A model generated the notes under the pieces. That model was given only the letters and a program-made list of their open reading frames with translations. It was not told the DNA's origin and did no database searches. DNA of 39,463 nucleotides from Verrucomicrobiota bacterium (GTDB taxonomy: Bacteria; Verrucomicrobiota; Verrucomicrobiia; Chthoniobacterales; SZAS-18), in the NCBI GenBank assembly GCA_019241085.1, contig JAFAXH010000015.1:1-39463 (forward strand), given 5' to 3'. Positions 1 to 7,831 of the stretch are shown here, in pieces. A program made the translations under genes and the position numbers. How positions within the stretch are numbered: position 1 is the stretch's first letter; each line of letters opens with the position of its first letter.

Positions 1-21
1 CGCGCCATCAGCAAACGACCG

Positions 22-249
22 CTAGCCTTCCGCCGGAGCCGGCGCTTGGGAGCGCGAGATTGAAACGATCACCAGCGGGTTGAGCACATGCACCTCGTCG
101 TTTTCCTCGGTCACAAAAATTTGACCGCCCTTGGCAGACATGAAGAAGAAATCGGGGTGGGGCACCGCGAGCAATTTCCCATTGGCAAGATGGATAGTGA
201 ACGGCAGGAAAGGCTGCGCGTGCCAATATTGTCGCAGGGTCGAAATCAC
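22..249 (-). CDS. Small conserved hypothetical protein (75 aa)
   Basis: A 75-residue soluble protein of unknown function. The pattern 'QPFLPFTIHLANGK...VPHPDFFF' followed by a short beta-rich stretch resembles a family of about 70-residue proteins that I associate with Planctomycetes and Verrucomicrobia; this is recognition from memory. The start is GTG, since no in-frame ATG gives a sensible N-terminus, and the upstream GGA is a weak ribosome-binding site. There is no signal peptide or membrane segment. It is the third gene of a minus-strand series after kamA and a small membrane protein, with a 58-base gap before it, so co-transcription is possible. No function is assigned. Confidence 0.7.
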   Translation of the reverse strand: MISTLRQYWHAQPFLPFTIHLANGKLLAVPHPDFFFMSAKGGQIFVTEENDEVHVLNPLVIVSISRSQAPAPAEG

Positions 250-307
250 GGCGGAAATTTATCCTAAAAATCGCCCGGCACAATCTTGTCGCGCCGCACG
301 GAATTTT

Positions 308-541
308 TCATTCCCCGCCGGCAATTTTTTCCAGCGCCCGACGCTGCTTCGCGCGCTGGCGGGCATTCAATTTGACGCCGGACCAAACCAGGAAAACGCC
401 CAACGAGCCGGTGACGGCGAGTGTGCTCCAGAGCACGGATGTCGGCTGGCCGGGTGGCTGGGTGACGAGTTGCCAAAGCGCCGCGAGGCCGAGTGCGCCG
501 CAGGCAAACGCGCTGAGAAAAATGGCAGCCCGCGAGTTCAT
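308..541 (-). CDS. Small two-helix membrane protein (77 aa)
   Basis: A 77-residue protein with two predicted membrane helices, roughly residues 5-25 and 38-57, joined by a short Pro/Gln-containing loop. It ends in a basic, Arg/Lys/Ala-rich cytoplasmic tail (RQRAKQRRALEKIAGGE). The start is ATG. It lies 47 bases downstream of kamA on the same strand and 58 bases before the next small gene, so it probably shares the kamA transcript. I do not recognise the family. That it is a gene is inferred from clean hydropathy and operon-like spacing. Confidence 0.55.
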   Translation of the reverse strand: MNSRAAIFLSAFACGALGLAALWQLVTQPPGQPTSVLWSTLAVTGSLGVFLVWSGVKLNARQRAKQRRALEKIAGGE

Positions 542-588
542 CCGAATCCAATCCAGCGCCGACAGCCACGGCCGACGCCGATTTTATA

Positions 589-1959
589 TCACGGATAAAA
601 ATCGTCCACCGTCGGCAGCGGCCGGGGATTGCCGGCGTCGGGCAGGGAGATGCCGGCAACGGCGCGGATTTCGCGCACGGCGCCAGCGTCGGGATACTCG
701 AAGACGCGGCCTTCGTAGTTGCGGATGACAACTTTTTCCCGGTCGTGATAGAGCACGTAGTTCGGATTGACCGGCACCTTGCCGCCGCCGCCGGGCGCGT
801 CGATGACGTATTGCGGGATCGCGTAGCCGGTCGTGTGGCCGCGCAGCCCTTCGATGATTTCCAAGCCTTTGCTCACCGGCACCTGGAGATGGCTGGAGCC
901 TTGGATGAGATCGAGTTGGTAAAGGTAATACGGACGCACGCGGCAGCGCAGGAGCTTTTGCACGAGCGGCTTCATCACCTCGACGCTGTCGTTGACGCCG
1001 CGCAGCAGCACGCTTTGGTTTCCCAACGGAATGCCGGCGTCGGCGAGGCGTTCGAGCGCTTCTTTCACCTCGGTCGTCAGCTCGCGCGGATGGTTGACGT
1101 GAACGCTCATCCAGAGCGGATGATATTTTTTCAACATCGCGCACAGCGCGGGCGTGATGCGCTGCGGCAAAAAGATCGGCACGCGGCTGCCGATGCGCAG
1201 AAATTCGACGTGCGGAATCTCGCGCACGCTGCGCAGGATTTTTTCCAATTTGTCGTCGGTGAACAGCAACGGGTCGCCGCCCGAGAACAACACGTCGCGC
1301 ACTTCGGTGTGCGCTTTTAAATACTCGATGGCGCCTTCAAAATTCGTGTGCAATTCCTGCTCGCCCGCGCCGCTGACGACGCGCGAACGCGTGCAATAGC
1401 GGCAGTAGCTCGCGCAGCGGTCCGTGACCAAAAACAGCACGCGATCCGGATAACGATGCACGAGGCCCGGCACTGGCATGTCATGGTCTTCGCCGACGGG
1501 GTCGGCCATTTCCCACGGCTGGACGAGCGATTCTTCCAGGCGCGGCAGGACTTGCCGGCGGATGGGGCAGTGCGGGTTGTCGCGCTCGATGAGGTTGAAA
1601 AAATGCGGCGTCACCGCGAGCGCCAGTTTCGAGCCGGCGACGCGGACGCCGGCGCGTTCTTCGGGCGTGAGGACGAGGTGCTGCTCGAGCTGCGCCAGCG
1701 TGGTGACGCGGTTTTTGAGCTGCCATTTCCAGTCATTCCACAACGCCGGAGGCACGTCGGGCCAATAGCCTGGCGCGGGCGAGCGGAAGTCGGTGCTGAG
1801 ATCGGCGCTTCGAGGCGCCGGGACCGGTTTGGGCACGGGCGCTTCGCTCTCGGCTTCAGCGCCCGAAGGGGGAGGAGCGTCAGCCGCCGTGGCCTCGGTG
1901 GCCACCGAGCCGGCTAACACCCCACTGGCCGCGTCTGGCGCGGCGAGGGTTTGATTCAT
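589..1959 (-). CDS. kamA: Lysine 2,3-aminomutase family radical SAM/PLP enzyme
   Basis: A radical SAM enzyme with pyridoxal phosphate, of the family that interconverts L-lysine and beta-lysine. The protein is 456 aa from the ATG at 1959; an in-frame extension to 2010 is possible but less likely. The cluster-binding CxxxCxxC is at residues 182-189 (CASYCRYC), followed by SGGDPL. The PLP lysine lies in DAPGGGGK. Two Asp residues that bind the lysine side-chain amine in clostridial KamA appear conserved (YQLDL and VIDAPGGGGK), which favours lysine over glutamate as substrate. Two oddities: an Ala/Pro-rich extension of about 60 residues at the N-terminus, and no C-terminal CxCxxC zinc site as found in the clostridial enzyme. 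It is divergent from the HtrA gene, with 126 bases between the starts. A role in EF-P modification cannot be excluded. Confidence 0.9.
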   Translation of the reverse strand: MNQTLAAPDAASGVLAGSVATEATAADAPPPSGAEAESEAPVPKPVPAPRSADLSTDFRSPAPGYWPDVPPALWNDWKWQLKNRVTTLAQLEQHLVLTPEERAGVRVAGSKLALAVTPHFFNLIERDNPHCPIRRQVLPRLEESLVQPWEMADPVGEDHDMPVPGLVHRYPDRVLFLVTDRCASYCRYCTRSRVVSGAGEQELHTNFEGAIEYLKAHTEVRDVLFSGGDPLLFTDDKLEKILRSVREIPHVEFLRIGSRVPIFLPQRITPALCAMLKKYHPLWMSVHVNHPRELTTEVKEALERLADAGIPLGNQSVLLRGVNDSVEVMKPLVQKLLRCRVRPYYLYQLDLIQGSSHLQVPVSKGLEIIEGLRGHTTGYAIPQYVIDAPGGGGKVPVNPNYVLYHDREKVVIRNYEGRVFEYPDAGAVREIRAVAGISLPDAGNPRPLPTVDDFYP

Positions 1960-2085
1960 TTCGATGGTTAATCGCGGGTGGAAAGCTAAGGCGTCGCACC
2001 TCATTGTCAAATTTGTGAACCGTGGGATGTTTCCCTCGGGCCATGCGGCAGCAGGTCAGTGTTTTGAACGTGCCGCAGGGTCCGC

Positions 2086-3855
2086 GTGTCGGTTTTTACA
2101 TCCTCAAATCCCGTGCTTCCCGTGATCTCCCAGTCCCAACTCCGCCTTCAAAACCGCCGCAGCCATTTTGCCTTAGCCACGCTCACTGCGCTGCTGGCTG
2201 TCGCGCTGCTGCCCACGACGCTGAACGCGCAGCAGCAACCGCCCGCGCAACCTTCCGCCACGGTGCCGACGCCCGCGCCGCTCCAGCAGCCGCCAGCGAC
2301 CGGCTCGGCGGCGAAAGTCGAGGCGCCGCCAAGCGCCGGGATGAATCTCGCGCGGCAGCTTAACGAGGCGTTTATCAACGTCTTCGAGCACGTCGCGCCG
2401 GCGGTGGTGGTGGTCGATGTTTCCAAAAAAGCGAGCGCCGACGGGGACAACAATCCGATGGAGTTTTTCGGCGACTTTTTCTTCCACGGCCAGCCGGATG
2501 AGGACAGCAGCGGCGGCAATGGGAACGGAAACGGCAACGGCAATGGCAACCGCCCGCGGCGGCAACCGCAGCAACAGCGGCAAAGCCAGAGCGAAGGCAG
2601 CGGCTTCATCATCCGCGCGGATGGTTACATTTTGACCAACTTCCACGTCGTCACCGGCGGCGACCAGGTGCGGGTGCGCTTAAAAGACGGCAAGACATTT
2701 TCCGCCAAGGTGATCGGCTCGGATGAAAAAACCGACATCGCCGTCATCAAGATCGACGCGCAAAATCTGCCCACGGTGGAACTGGCCGACAGCGACGCTG
2801 TGCGGGTGGGTCAGCTTTGCTTCGCCATCGGCGTGCCGTTCAAGCAAGACTACACGTTTACCCAAGGCGTCGTCAGCGCGAAAAACCGCAACAACCTCAA
2901 CGTCGCGCAATACGAGGATTACATCCAGACCGACGCATCCATCAATCCCGGCAACTCCGGCGGGCCGTTGCTGGACCTCGACGGTCACGTCATCGGCATG
3001 AACACGCTCATCAACGGCCTCAATCGCGGCCTGGGCTTCGCCATTCCCAGCAACATGCTGAAGGAGATCGGCAATTCGCTCATTGCGAACGGCCGCATCA
3101 TCCGGCCTTACATCGGCGTGCGCATCGAGACGCTCAACGAAGACAGCGCCACGAACGGCCGCGTGGACCCTGCGACGCTTGGCAACACGCGGCGCGGCGT
3201 CATCGTGCGCACCATCGAGCCGGATACACCGGCGTATAAGAGCGACCTCAAGCCGGCGGACATCATCACCGAAGTCGATGGCCAGCCGGTGAACAGCGAC
3301 CGCGAATTGCAGAAGCGCATTCTCACGAAAAAAGTCGGCGACGTGGTGCAGCTCACCGTGATCCGCCGCGGCAAGACGATCAAGGTGCCCGTGACGACCG
3401 GCGAATTGCCGAGCGACGTGGCTGCGGCCAACAACACCGGCGGCAATCGCAACCGCCTGCCGCAGCCCGACAACGAAAACAACAACGACTCCGGCAGTGC
3501 CGGAAGCAACGGGCGCAATGGCAGCAGCGGGCGGTCATCCGGCGGCAACGGTGTCACGGCTCCCGCAGGCGGCAATCTTTTCGGATTGCAGGTGCAAAAA
3601 GTGACCCGCGAACTCTCCGAAAGCATGGGCCTGGAAGCTGACGCGGGCGTCATCGTCACCAGCGTCGTCGAGGACAGCCCCGCAGCGCGCGCCGGCATCC
3701 GGGTGAAGGACGTGATCACCGAGATCGGCGACCGGCCGGTGACCGACGTGGACTCATTAAAAGAAGCGCTCAAGGCGGCGGACCCGAAACGCGGCATCGA
3801 CTGCTACGTGACGCGCGGCGGCACCAAGACGTTCGTGGTCATCAAGGGAAGTTAA
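2086..3855 (+). CDS. htrA: HtrA/DegP-family periplasmic serine protease with two PDZ domains
   Basis: An exported trypsin-like protease/chaperone for misfolded envelope proteins, 589 aa from a GTG at 2086; a GTG a few codons later is also possible. A hydrophobic signal segment spans about residues 28-48 (ending LNAQQQ), followed by a Pro/Gln/Ala linker. The catalytic triad is His187 (TNFHVV), Asp217 (KTDIAV) and Ser291 (GNSGGP). PDZ1 lies at about 340-435 and PDZ2 at about 495-585. A Gly/Asn run near 143-156, then an Arg/Gln-rich run, sits where DegP carries its flexible LA loop, and a second Asn/Gly/Ser-rich linker separates the PDZ domains. Two PDZ domains fit DegP/DegQ rather than DegS. 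It is monocistronic or leads the regulator gene that follows after 167 bases. Confidence 0.93.
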   Translation: MSVFTSSNPVLPVISQSQLRLQNRRSHFALATLTALLAVALLPTTLNAQQQPPAQPSATVPTPAPLQQPPATGSAAKVEAPPSAGMNLARQLNEAFINVFEHVAPAVVVVDVSKKASADGDNNPMEFFGDFFFHGQPDEDSSGGNGNGNGNGNGNRPRRQPQQQRQSQSEGSGFIIRADGYILTNFHVVTGGDQVRVRLKDGKTFSAKVIGSDEKTDIAVIKIDAQNLPTVELADSDAVRVGQLCFAIGVPFKQDYTFTQGVVSAKNRNNLNVAQYEDYIQTDASINPGNSGGPLLDLDGHVIGMNTLINGLNRGLGFAIPSNMLKEIGNSLIANGRIIRPYIGVRIETLNEDSATNGRVDPATLGNTRRGVIVRTIEPDTPAYKSDLKPADIITEVDGQPVNSDRELQKRILTKKVGDVVQLTVIRRGKTIKVPVTTGELPSDVAAANNTGGNRNRLPQPDNENNNDSGSAGSNGRNGSSGRSSGGNGVTAPAGGNLFGLQVQKVTRELSESMGLEADAGVIVTSVVEDSPAARAGIRVKDVITEIGDRPVTDVDSLKEALKAADPKRGIDCYVTRGGTKTFVVIKGS

Positions 3856-4022
3856 GTCCACGCTTGGGCGAGAAAAATTCCGCAGGGCCGGCCGGCAGGA
3901 TTTTTCCTCTGCGGCGGACGGTGTTCAATTGCCTGCGGGACGATTGGACGCCCGATTTTTACGTGCAAAATGCGCGCGAAATGTGAATGCTCAATTCACC
4001 GCGCCGGCCGGTCGTTTTCCCC

Positions 4023-4805
4023 ATGTCGATCAAACCTCAAGTCCTCGCCGAGATCGGCCGCGGCCAGCGCCGCGAGTTGCTCCAGGCGTTGCGGCGCGCG
4101 GGCGGCGACGGTTGCGGCGTCAAGGAACTGGCCGCTCGCTTCGGGCTGAGCTACATGGGGGTAAAGCAGCACTTCGTGCGGCTTGAGCGCGAGGGCTACA
4201 TCGAAGGCCGCCGCAAGCACAAACCCGTCGGGCGGCCGGAGCTGATTTATCGCCTCACGCCGCGCGGCCACGATGTGCTCGGCGGGCCGCTGCTGGGCGT
4301 CGGCGCGACCACCGTCGAGAGCAACGGTGTCGTCAACAACGCCGGCAGCACCACCCGGCTGCACGGCGGCTCGCAGTTGGTGATTCAACTGCTCGAAGCC
4401 GTGCGCCAGACCTACGGCGCCACCGCGCCGGACAAGCTTCTGTTCACTCTCTATCAACGTTGCGCGGAGGATTATCGCGCCAAGCTCCCTGCGGCGAATT
4501 CCACGTCGCTGGCGGAGCGAGCTTCCGGGCTTGCCCGACTGCGGGAGAGCGATGGCTACGTTTGTTCCCTCGATCCTGCCGCCGGCTCGCCATTTCACAG
4601 CGGAAATGGCAACGGCGCGCGGCACGCCGCGTCCACGTTGCGCGTGGTCGAGGTCAGCACGCCGCTGGCGGATTTATTGCCGCGCTTTCCGATCCTCACG
4701 CGCTTAGAAAGCGAGCTGTTCGAGCGCGTGCTGCTCTGCCCCGTGCAGCGCACTGACGAATCCAACGCCGACGGCTATCGCTGCGTTTATTACCTGGGCC
4801 GGTAA
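4023..4805 (+). CDS. SufR/ArsR-like winged-helix transcriptional regulator
   Basis: A 260-aa DNA-binding regulator. The start is the ATG at 4023, which gives the usual N-terminus. Residues 8-85 form a winged helix: recognition region 'LAARFGLSYMGVKQHFVRLEREG', then the wing 'GRRKHKPVGRPELIYRLTPRG'. The C-terminal half resembles the SufR group, where four cysteines spaced CX12CX13CX14C bind an iron-sulfur cluster (spacing from memory). Here only the last pair is present, Cys239 and Cys254 (CPVQRT...GYRC, exactly X14). The first two positions are Ser212 and Leu225. Cys147 and Cys181 are elsewhere. Cluster sensing is therefore doubtful or altered. No suf genes are nearby. It is convergent with the next gene across 36 bases. 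Targets are unknown. Confidence 0.75.
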   Translation: MSIKPQVLAEIGRGQRRELLQALRRAGGDGCGVKELAARFGLSYMGVKQHFVRLEREGYIEGRRKHKPVGRPELIYRLTPRGHDVLGGPLLGVGATTVESNGVVNNAGSTTRLHGGSQLVIQLLEAVRQTYGATAPDKLLFTLYQRCAEDYRAKLPAANSTSLAERASGLARLRESDGYVCSLDPAAGSPFHSGNGNGARHAASTLRVVEVSTPLADLLPRFPILTRLESELFERVLLCPVQRTDESNADGYRCVYYLGR

Positions 4806-4841
4806 AAGAAAAAACGAACGCCGCGCGCTGCATTCGTCGGC

Positions 4842-5114
4842 TCAGCCTTCCACCCATTCGGCGTGGTAGTGCGAGCATTCGTCTTTGATGCGCGCGACAA
4901 TCTCGCCGCGCCGGTTCGCGGCCCAATCGGGCATCACCTCGCGCCAGCGCGTTTCGCCCGGAATGTAAAACGCAAACGGCTGGCCGTAGCGCGTCGGCGG
5001 ATCGATGTAAATTTTGATCCCCCCGGCGTGTTCGCCTTCCGAATAGGTCAATTGTTTCCAGCCGATGTGGACGCGAAAATTCTGCGTGGCATTTTCGTCG
5101 GTTTGCGGAGGCAT
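4842..5114 (-). CDS. Hypothetical protein (90 aa)
   Basis: A 90-residue soluble protein rich in aromatic residues (Trp, Tyr) and mixed charges, with no signal peptide or membrane segment. It contains 'GGIKIYIDPPTRYGQPFAFYIPGETRWREVMPDW', which reads like a compact beta-rich domain, and ends 'ECSHYHAEWVEG'. The start is ATG at 5114. It lies downstream of ilvD's stop on the same strand (50 bases). I do not recognise the family. A coherent protein-like composition supports a real gene; there is no basis for a function. Confidence 0.6.
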   Translation of the reverse strand: MPPQTDENATQNFRVHIGWKQLTYSEGEHAGGIKIYIDPPTRYGQPFAFYIPGETRWREVMPDWAANRRGEIVARIKDECSHYHAEWVEG

Positions 5115-5164
5115 GTTACGAAAAAATTAGGCGAAAATTTTAGACTCGCCACCTGGCGCAACGT

Positions 5165-6865
5165 TCACAATTCCGCGTCCGTCACCGCGCCCCGCGAGGC
5201 CGGGCTGACGAGCCGCGCGTATTTCGCCAACACCCCGCGCGTGTAACGCGGCGCGGGCGGCTGCCAGGCGCGCAGACGGGCGGCGATTTCGCCTTCCGGC
5301 AATTCCAATGTGAGCGTGCGTGCCTCGGCGTCGATGGTGATTTTGTCGCCCTCATTCACCACTGCCAATGGCCCGCCGACGAACGCCTCGGGCGTGATGT
5401 GACCGACGACAAAGCCGTGCGAACCGCCCGAAAAACGGCCGTCCGTGATGAGCGCGACTTCCTTGCCCAAACCGCGTCCCATGATCGCGCTCGTCGGCGA
5501 CAGCATCTCGCGCATCCCCGGCCCGCCGCGCGGACCTTCGGAGCGAATGACAACTACGTCGCCGGCGACGATGCCGCCATCGAGAATACGTTGCAGCGCC
5601 GTTTCTTCCGATTCAAAAACCCGCGCCCGGCCGGAGAAGCGCGTGCCTTCCTTGCCGGAGATTTTCGCCACCGCGCCCGTGGGCGCGAGGTTGCCGTAAA
5701 GGATGACGAGATGGCCGGTTTTTTTAATCGGATCGGTCAGCGGCCGGATGATCGTTTGCGCGGCGGGATACGGGCGCGCGTCGGCGACATTTTCCGCGAG
5801 CGTCTGGCCCGTGACCGTCAGGCAATCGCCGTGCAGCATCCCGGCGTCGAGCAACGTCTTCAACAACGGCGTCAGTCCGCCGATGGCGACGAGTTCGCTC
5901 ATCAAATGTTTGCCGCTCGGCTTGAGGTCCGCGAGCACCGGCACCCGCGCGCCGATGGCGGTGAAATCGTCCAGCGTCAGCGGCACCTCGGCGGCGTGCG
6001 CCATCGCCAGCAGGTGCAGCACGGCATTCGTCGAACCGCCGAGCGCCATGACGACGGCGATCGCATTTTCAAACGCTGCGCGCGTCATGATCTCGCGCGG
6101 TTTCAGGTCGCGTTGCACCAGCCGCACCACGGCCTCGCCGGCCCGCCGGCAATCCATCACTTTGTCTTTGGAAACGGCGGCTTGCGCGGAGGAATTCGGC
6201 AGGCTCATGCCGAGCGCTTCGATGGCGCAGGCCATCGTATTCGCCGTATACATGCCGCCGCACGAGCCTGGCCCCGGAATCGCGCACGCCTCGATGTCGG
6301 CGAGTTCGCGGTCGTCGATTTCGCCCGTCGCGTGTTTGCCGACGGCTTCAAAAACCGAGACGACATCGACGAGTTTATTTTTGTGACAACCCGGCAGGAT
6401 CGTGCCGCCATAGACGAACACCGCCGGGCGGTTGAGCCGCGCCAGCGCGATGAGGCAGCCCGGCATGTTTTTGTCGCAGCCGCCGATGGCCACGAGGCCG
6501 TCGAAGCCTTCGCAGCCCGTGACCGTTTCGATGCTGTCGGCGATGACTTCGCGCGAGACGAGCGAGTATTTCATCCCTTCCGTGCCCATCGAAATGCCGT
6601 CGGAAATCGTGATCGTGTTAAAAATCAGCGCCTTGCCGCCGGCGTCATCGACCGCCGCCGCCGCCTCGCGCGCGAGACCGTCGATGTGCGAATTACACGG
6701 CGTCACCTGGCTCCAGGTCGAGGCGATGCCAATCTGCGATTTGTTAAAATCTTCCCGCGTGAAACCGACGGCATGGAGCATTGCGCGACTGGCGGCGCGC
6801 TCGGGACCGTCGAGCATGATGCTGCTGTGCGCGCGGCGGGGATCGGGTGAAGCGGGGGTGGTCAT
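5165..6865 (-). CDS. ilvD: Dihydroxy-acid dehydratase
   Basis: Catalyses the third step of branched-chain amino-acid synthesis, dehydrating 2,3-dihydroxy-isovalerate and -methylvalerate to the 2-keto acids. It is 566 aa from the ATG at 6865, chosen over an ATG four codons upstream because it gives the typical short N-terminus before '[14 protein letters not shown]'. Three cysteines expected to hold the iron-sulfur cluster are present: Cys57 (TPCNSH), Cys130 ([10 protein letters not shown]) and Cys202 ([12 protein letters not shown]). The following Lys131 and '[12 protein letters not shown]' are family hallmarks. The roughly 560-residue length matches the short IlvD class. No other ilv or leu genes are adjacent, so it appears to be a stand-alone unit. 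Its upstream neighbour ends 27 bases before it. Confidence 0.97.
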   Translation of the reverse strand: MTTPASPDPRRAHSSIMLDGPERAASRAMLHAVGFTREDFNKSQIGIASTWSQVTPCNSHIDGLAREAAAAVDDAGGKALIFNTITISDGISMGTEGMKYSLVSREVIADSIETVTGCEGFDGLVAIGGCDKNMPGCLIALARLNRPAVFVYGGTILPGCHKNKLVDVVSVFEAVGKHATGEIDDRELADIEACAIPGPGSCGGMYTANTMACAIEALGMSLPNSSAQAAVSKDKVMDCRRAGEAVVRLVQRDLKPREIMTRAAFENAIAVVMALGGSTNAVLHLLAMAHAAEVPLTLDDFTAIGARVPVLADLKPSGKHLMSELVAIGGLTPLLKTLLDAGMLHGDCLTVTGQTLAENVADARPYPAAQTIIRPLTDPIKKTGHLVILYGNLAPTGAVAKISGKEGTRFSGRARVFESEETALQRILDGGIVAGDVVVIRSEGPRGGPGMREMLSPTSAIMGRGLGKEVALITDGRFSGGSHGFVVGHITPEAFVGGPLAVVNEGDKITIDAEARTLTLELPEGEIAARLRAWQPPAPRYTRGVLAKYARLVSPASRGAVTDAEL

Positions 6866-6892
6866 AAAGCGAAGCAATTTTTTTAGACGAAT

Positions 6893-7425
6893 TTAATCGC
6901 GGCGCCGCCAGCGTTCCAGCCGCGCTTGCGCGAGGCGGCGGTGCGCGGCGTCCGCGAACGCGGTCGAATCGAGACGTTGGCGTAACGTTTCCGCGCTCGC
7001 AAGCCCGTGCCGCAGCATCGCGCCGACAAACGCGAGGTCTTTTTCCCGTCCGGCCGCCAGCTTGCTCACCGCGAGATCGTGCGGTTCCAAACACCAGCCC
7101 GTCGCGCCGCGCGTGTTTTCGTTGCGCAAAGGCACGAGCCGTTCTTTCCAACGCGCCGGCAACGTGGCCGTTTCCTCACCGACACCGTGCGCGTAGTAGC
7201 CAAAGGTTTCGTGAAACACCGATTGTTCGCCGATTGCCCCGTCGATGACGATGGCTGCGGCGGGCTTGTTGCGCGGAAGACGTCGGCCTCCATGGATTTG
7301 AGCAACGACTCTGGCGCGTCTGGGAAACTACCCAGGATGGCTTGGCTGCCGATGACGATGATCTCCGGGTCGTCCGCAATCGCACTCGCCGCGCGGATGA
7401 CATGCTCAAGCGAGGAGCGATTCAT
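6893..7425 (-). pseudogene. DUF6036-type nucleotidyltransferase, frameshifted
   Basis: Two reading frames together give one protein of about 177 aa. The N-terminal part, from the ATG at 7425, reads MNRSSLEHVIRAA, then 'IIVIGSQAILGSFP' and 'SMEADVF'. The C-terminal part, in another frame from about 7270 to 6893, reads 'NKPAAAIVIDGAIGE', 'VFHETFGYYAHGVGEETATLP', then 'EPHDLAVSKLAAGREKD'. The frames meet at 7271-7278, where restoring one G on the plus strand (gcgcggaa to gcgcgggaa) rebuilds an uninterrupted protein. The pattern is that of the DUF6036 nucleotidyltransferase-like family. It may be a real inactivation or a one-base error in a G run. Its start overlaps the end of the upstream partner gene by 20 bases. 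Confidence 0.75.
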
Positions 7426-7744
7426 ATTCGCGGAAAACGGCGTCGCGCTCGGCCGATGAAAGCACGCCGGCGAATGGGCTGGATTGCCGCAGCCGCCGCG
7501 TGCGCTCATCGCGCGCAGTGAGCAACCGCGCGAGCGCATCCGGCGTCTGACTTTCCAAAATCTCCGACCACTCGCGCAAGACCGGCCGCGCGCGCGGACC
7601 CGCGGTCCGCATCCAGCGCGCGAGGTTGGCCTTCGCGCGGGCAACCACGCGTTGCGGGTCAGCACGCAAATGCGCGGCGATGGCGCGGTGCAACGCCAGA
7701 CTGCGTTCATCGATCCAATCGTGGGTGCGCGGCTTGCCCGGCAT
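7406..7744 (-). CDS. Partner protein of the DUF6036 nucleotidyltransferase (112 aa)
   Basis: A 112-aa helical protein with start ATG at 7744. It begins with 'DERSLALHRAIAAHLRADP', continues with a basic helix, then 'REWSEILESQTPDALARLLT', and ends 'RLRQSSPFAGVLSSAERDAVFREYE'. I recognise this as the small protein usually encoded directly upstream of DUF6036 nucleotidyltransferases; the pairing is from memory. Its last 20 bases overlap the start of the second gene, a tight two-gene arrangement like those of toxin-antitoxin modules. A toxin-antitoxin role is inference from organisation only. It is divergent from serA, with 87 bases between the starts. Confidence 0.7.
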   Translation of the reverse strand: MPGKPRTHDWIDERSLALHRAIAAHLRADPQRVVARAKANLARWMRTAGPRARPVLREWSEILESQTPDALARLLTARDERTRRLRQSSPFAGVLSSAERDAVFREYESLLA

Positions 7745-7831
7745 GGCTTTGACATCATGCGTGGTTGTCCCGTAACTTCAACGCCCGGTTTTTCCAGAGC
7801 CGCCGACATTTCCGTTTTCCAAAATTTTTTT

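Noticed and set aside
2510-2580. Gly/Asn and Gln repeats in HtrA as a possible frameshift or inserted element
   Set aside because: The reading frame is continuous, and a low-complexity linker in the LA-loop position is common in HtrA proteins.
3856-3920. Possible terminator after htrA
   Set aside because: The short ccgcag...ctgcgg pairing and flanking A/T runs are too imperfect to call with confidence.
5399-6850. 483-aa open frame antisense to ilvD
   Set aside because: Composition is typical of an antisense shadow (Arg, Ala, His, Asp) and ilvD is clearly coding there.
7484-7831. N-terminal extension of serA
   Set aside because: The frame is open upstream of the ATG at 7832, but it overlaps the minus-strand partner gene and does not resemble SerA.
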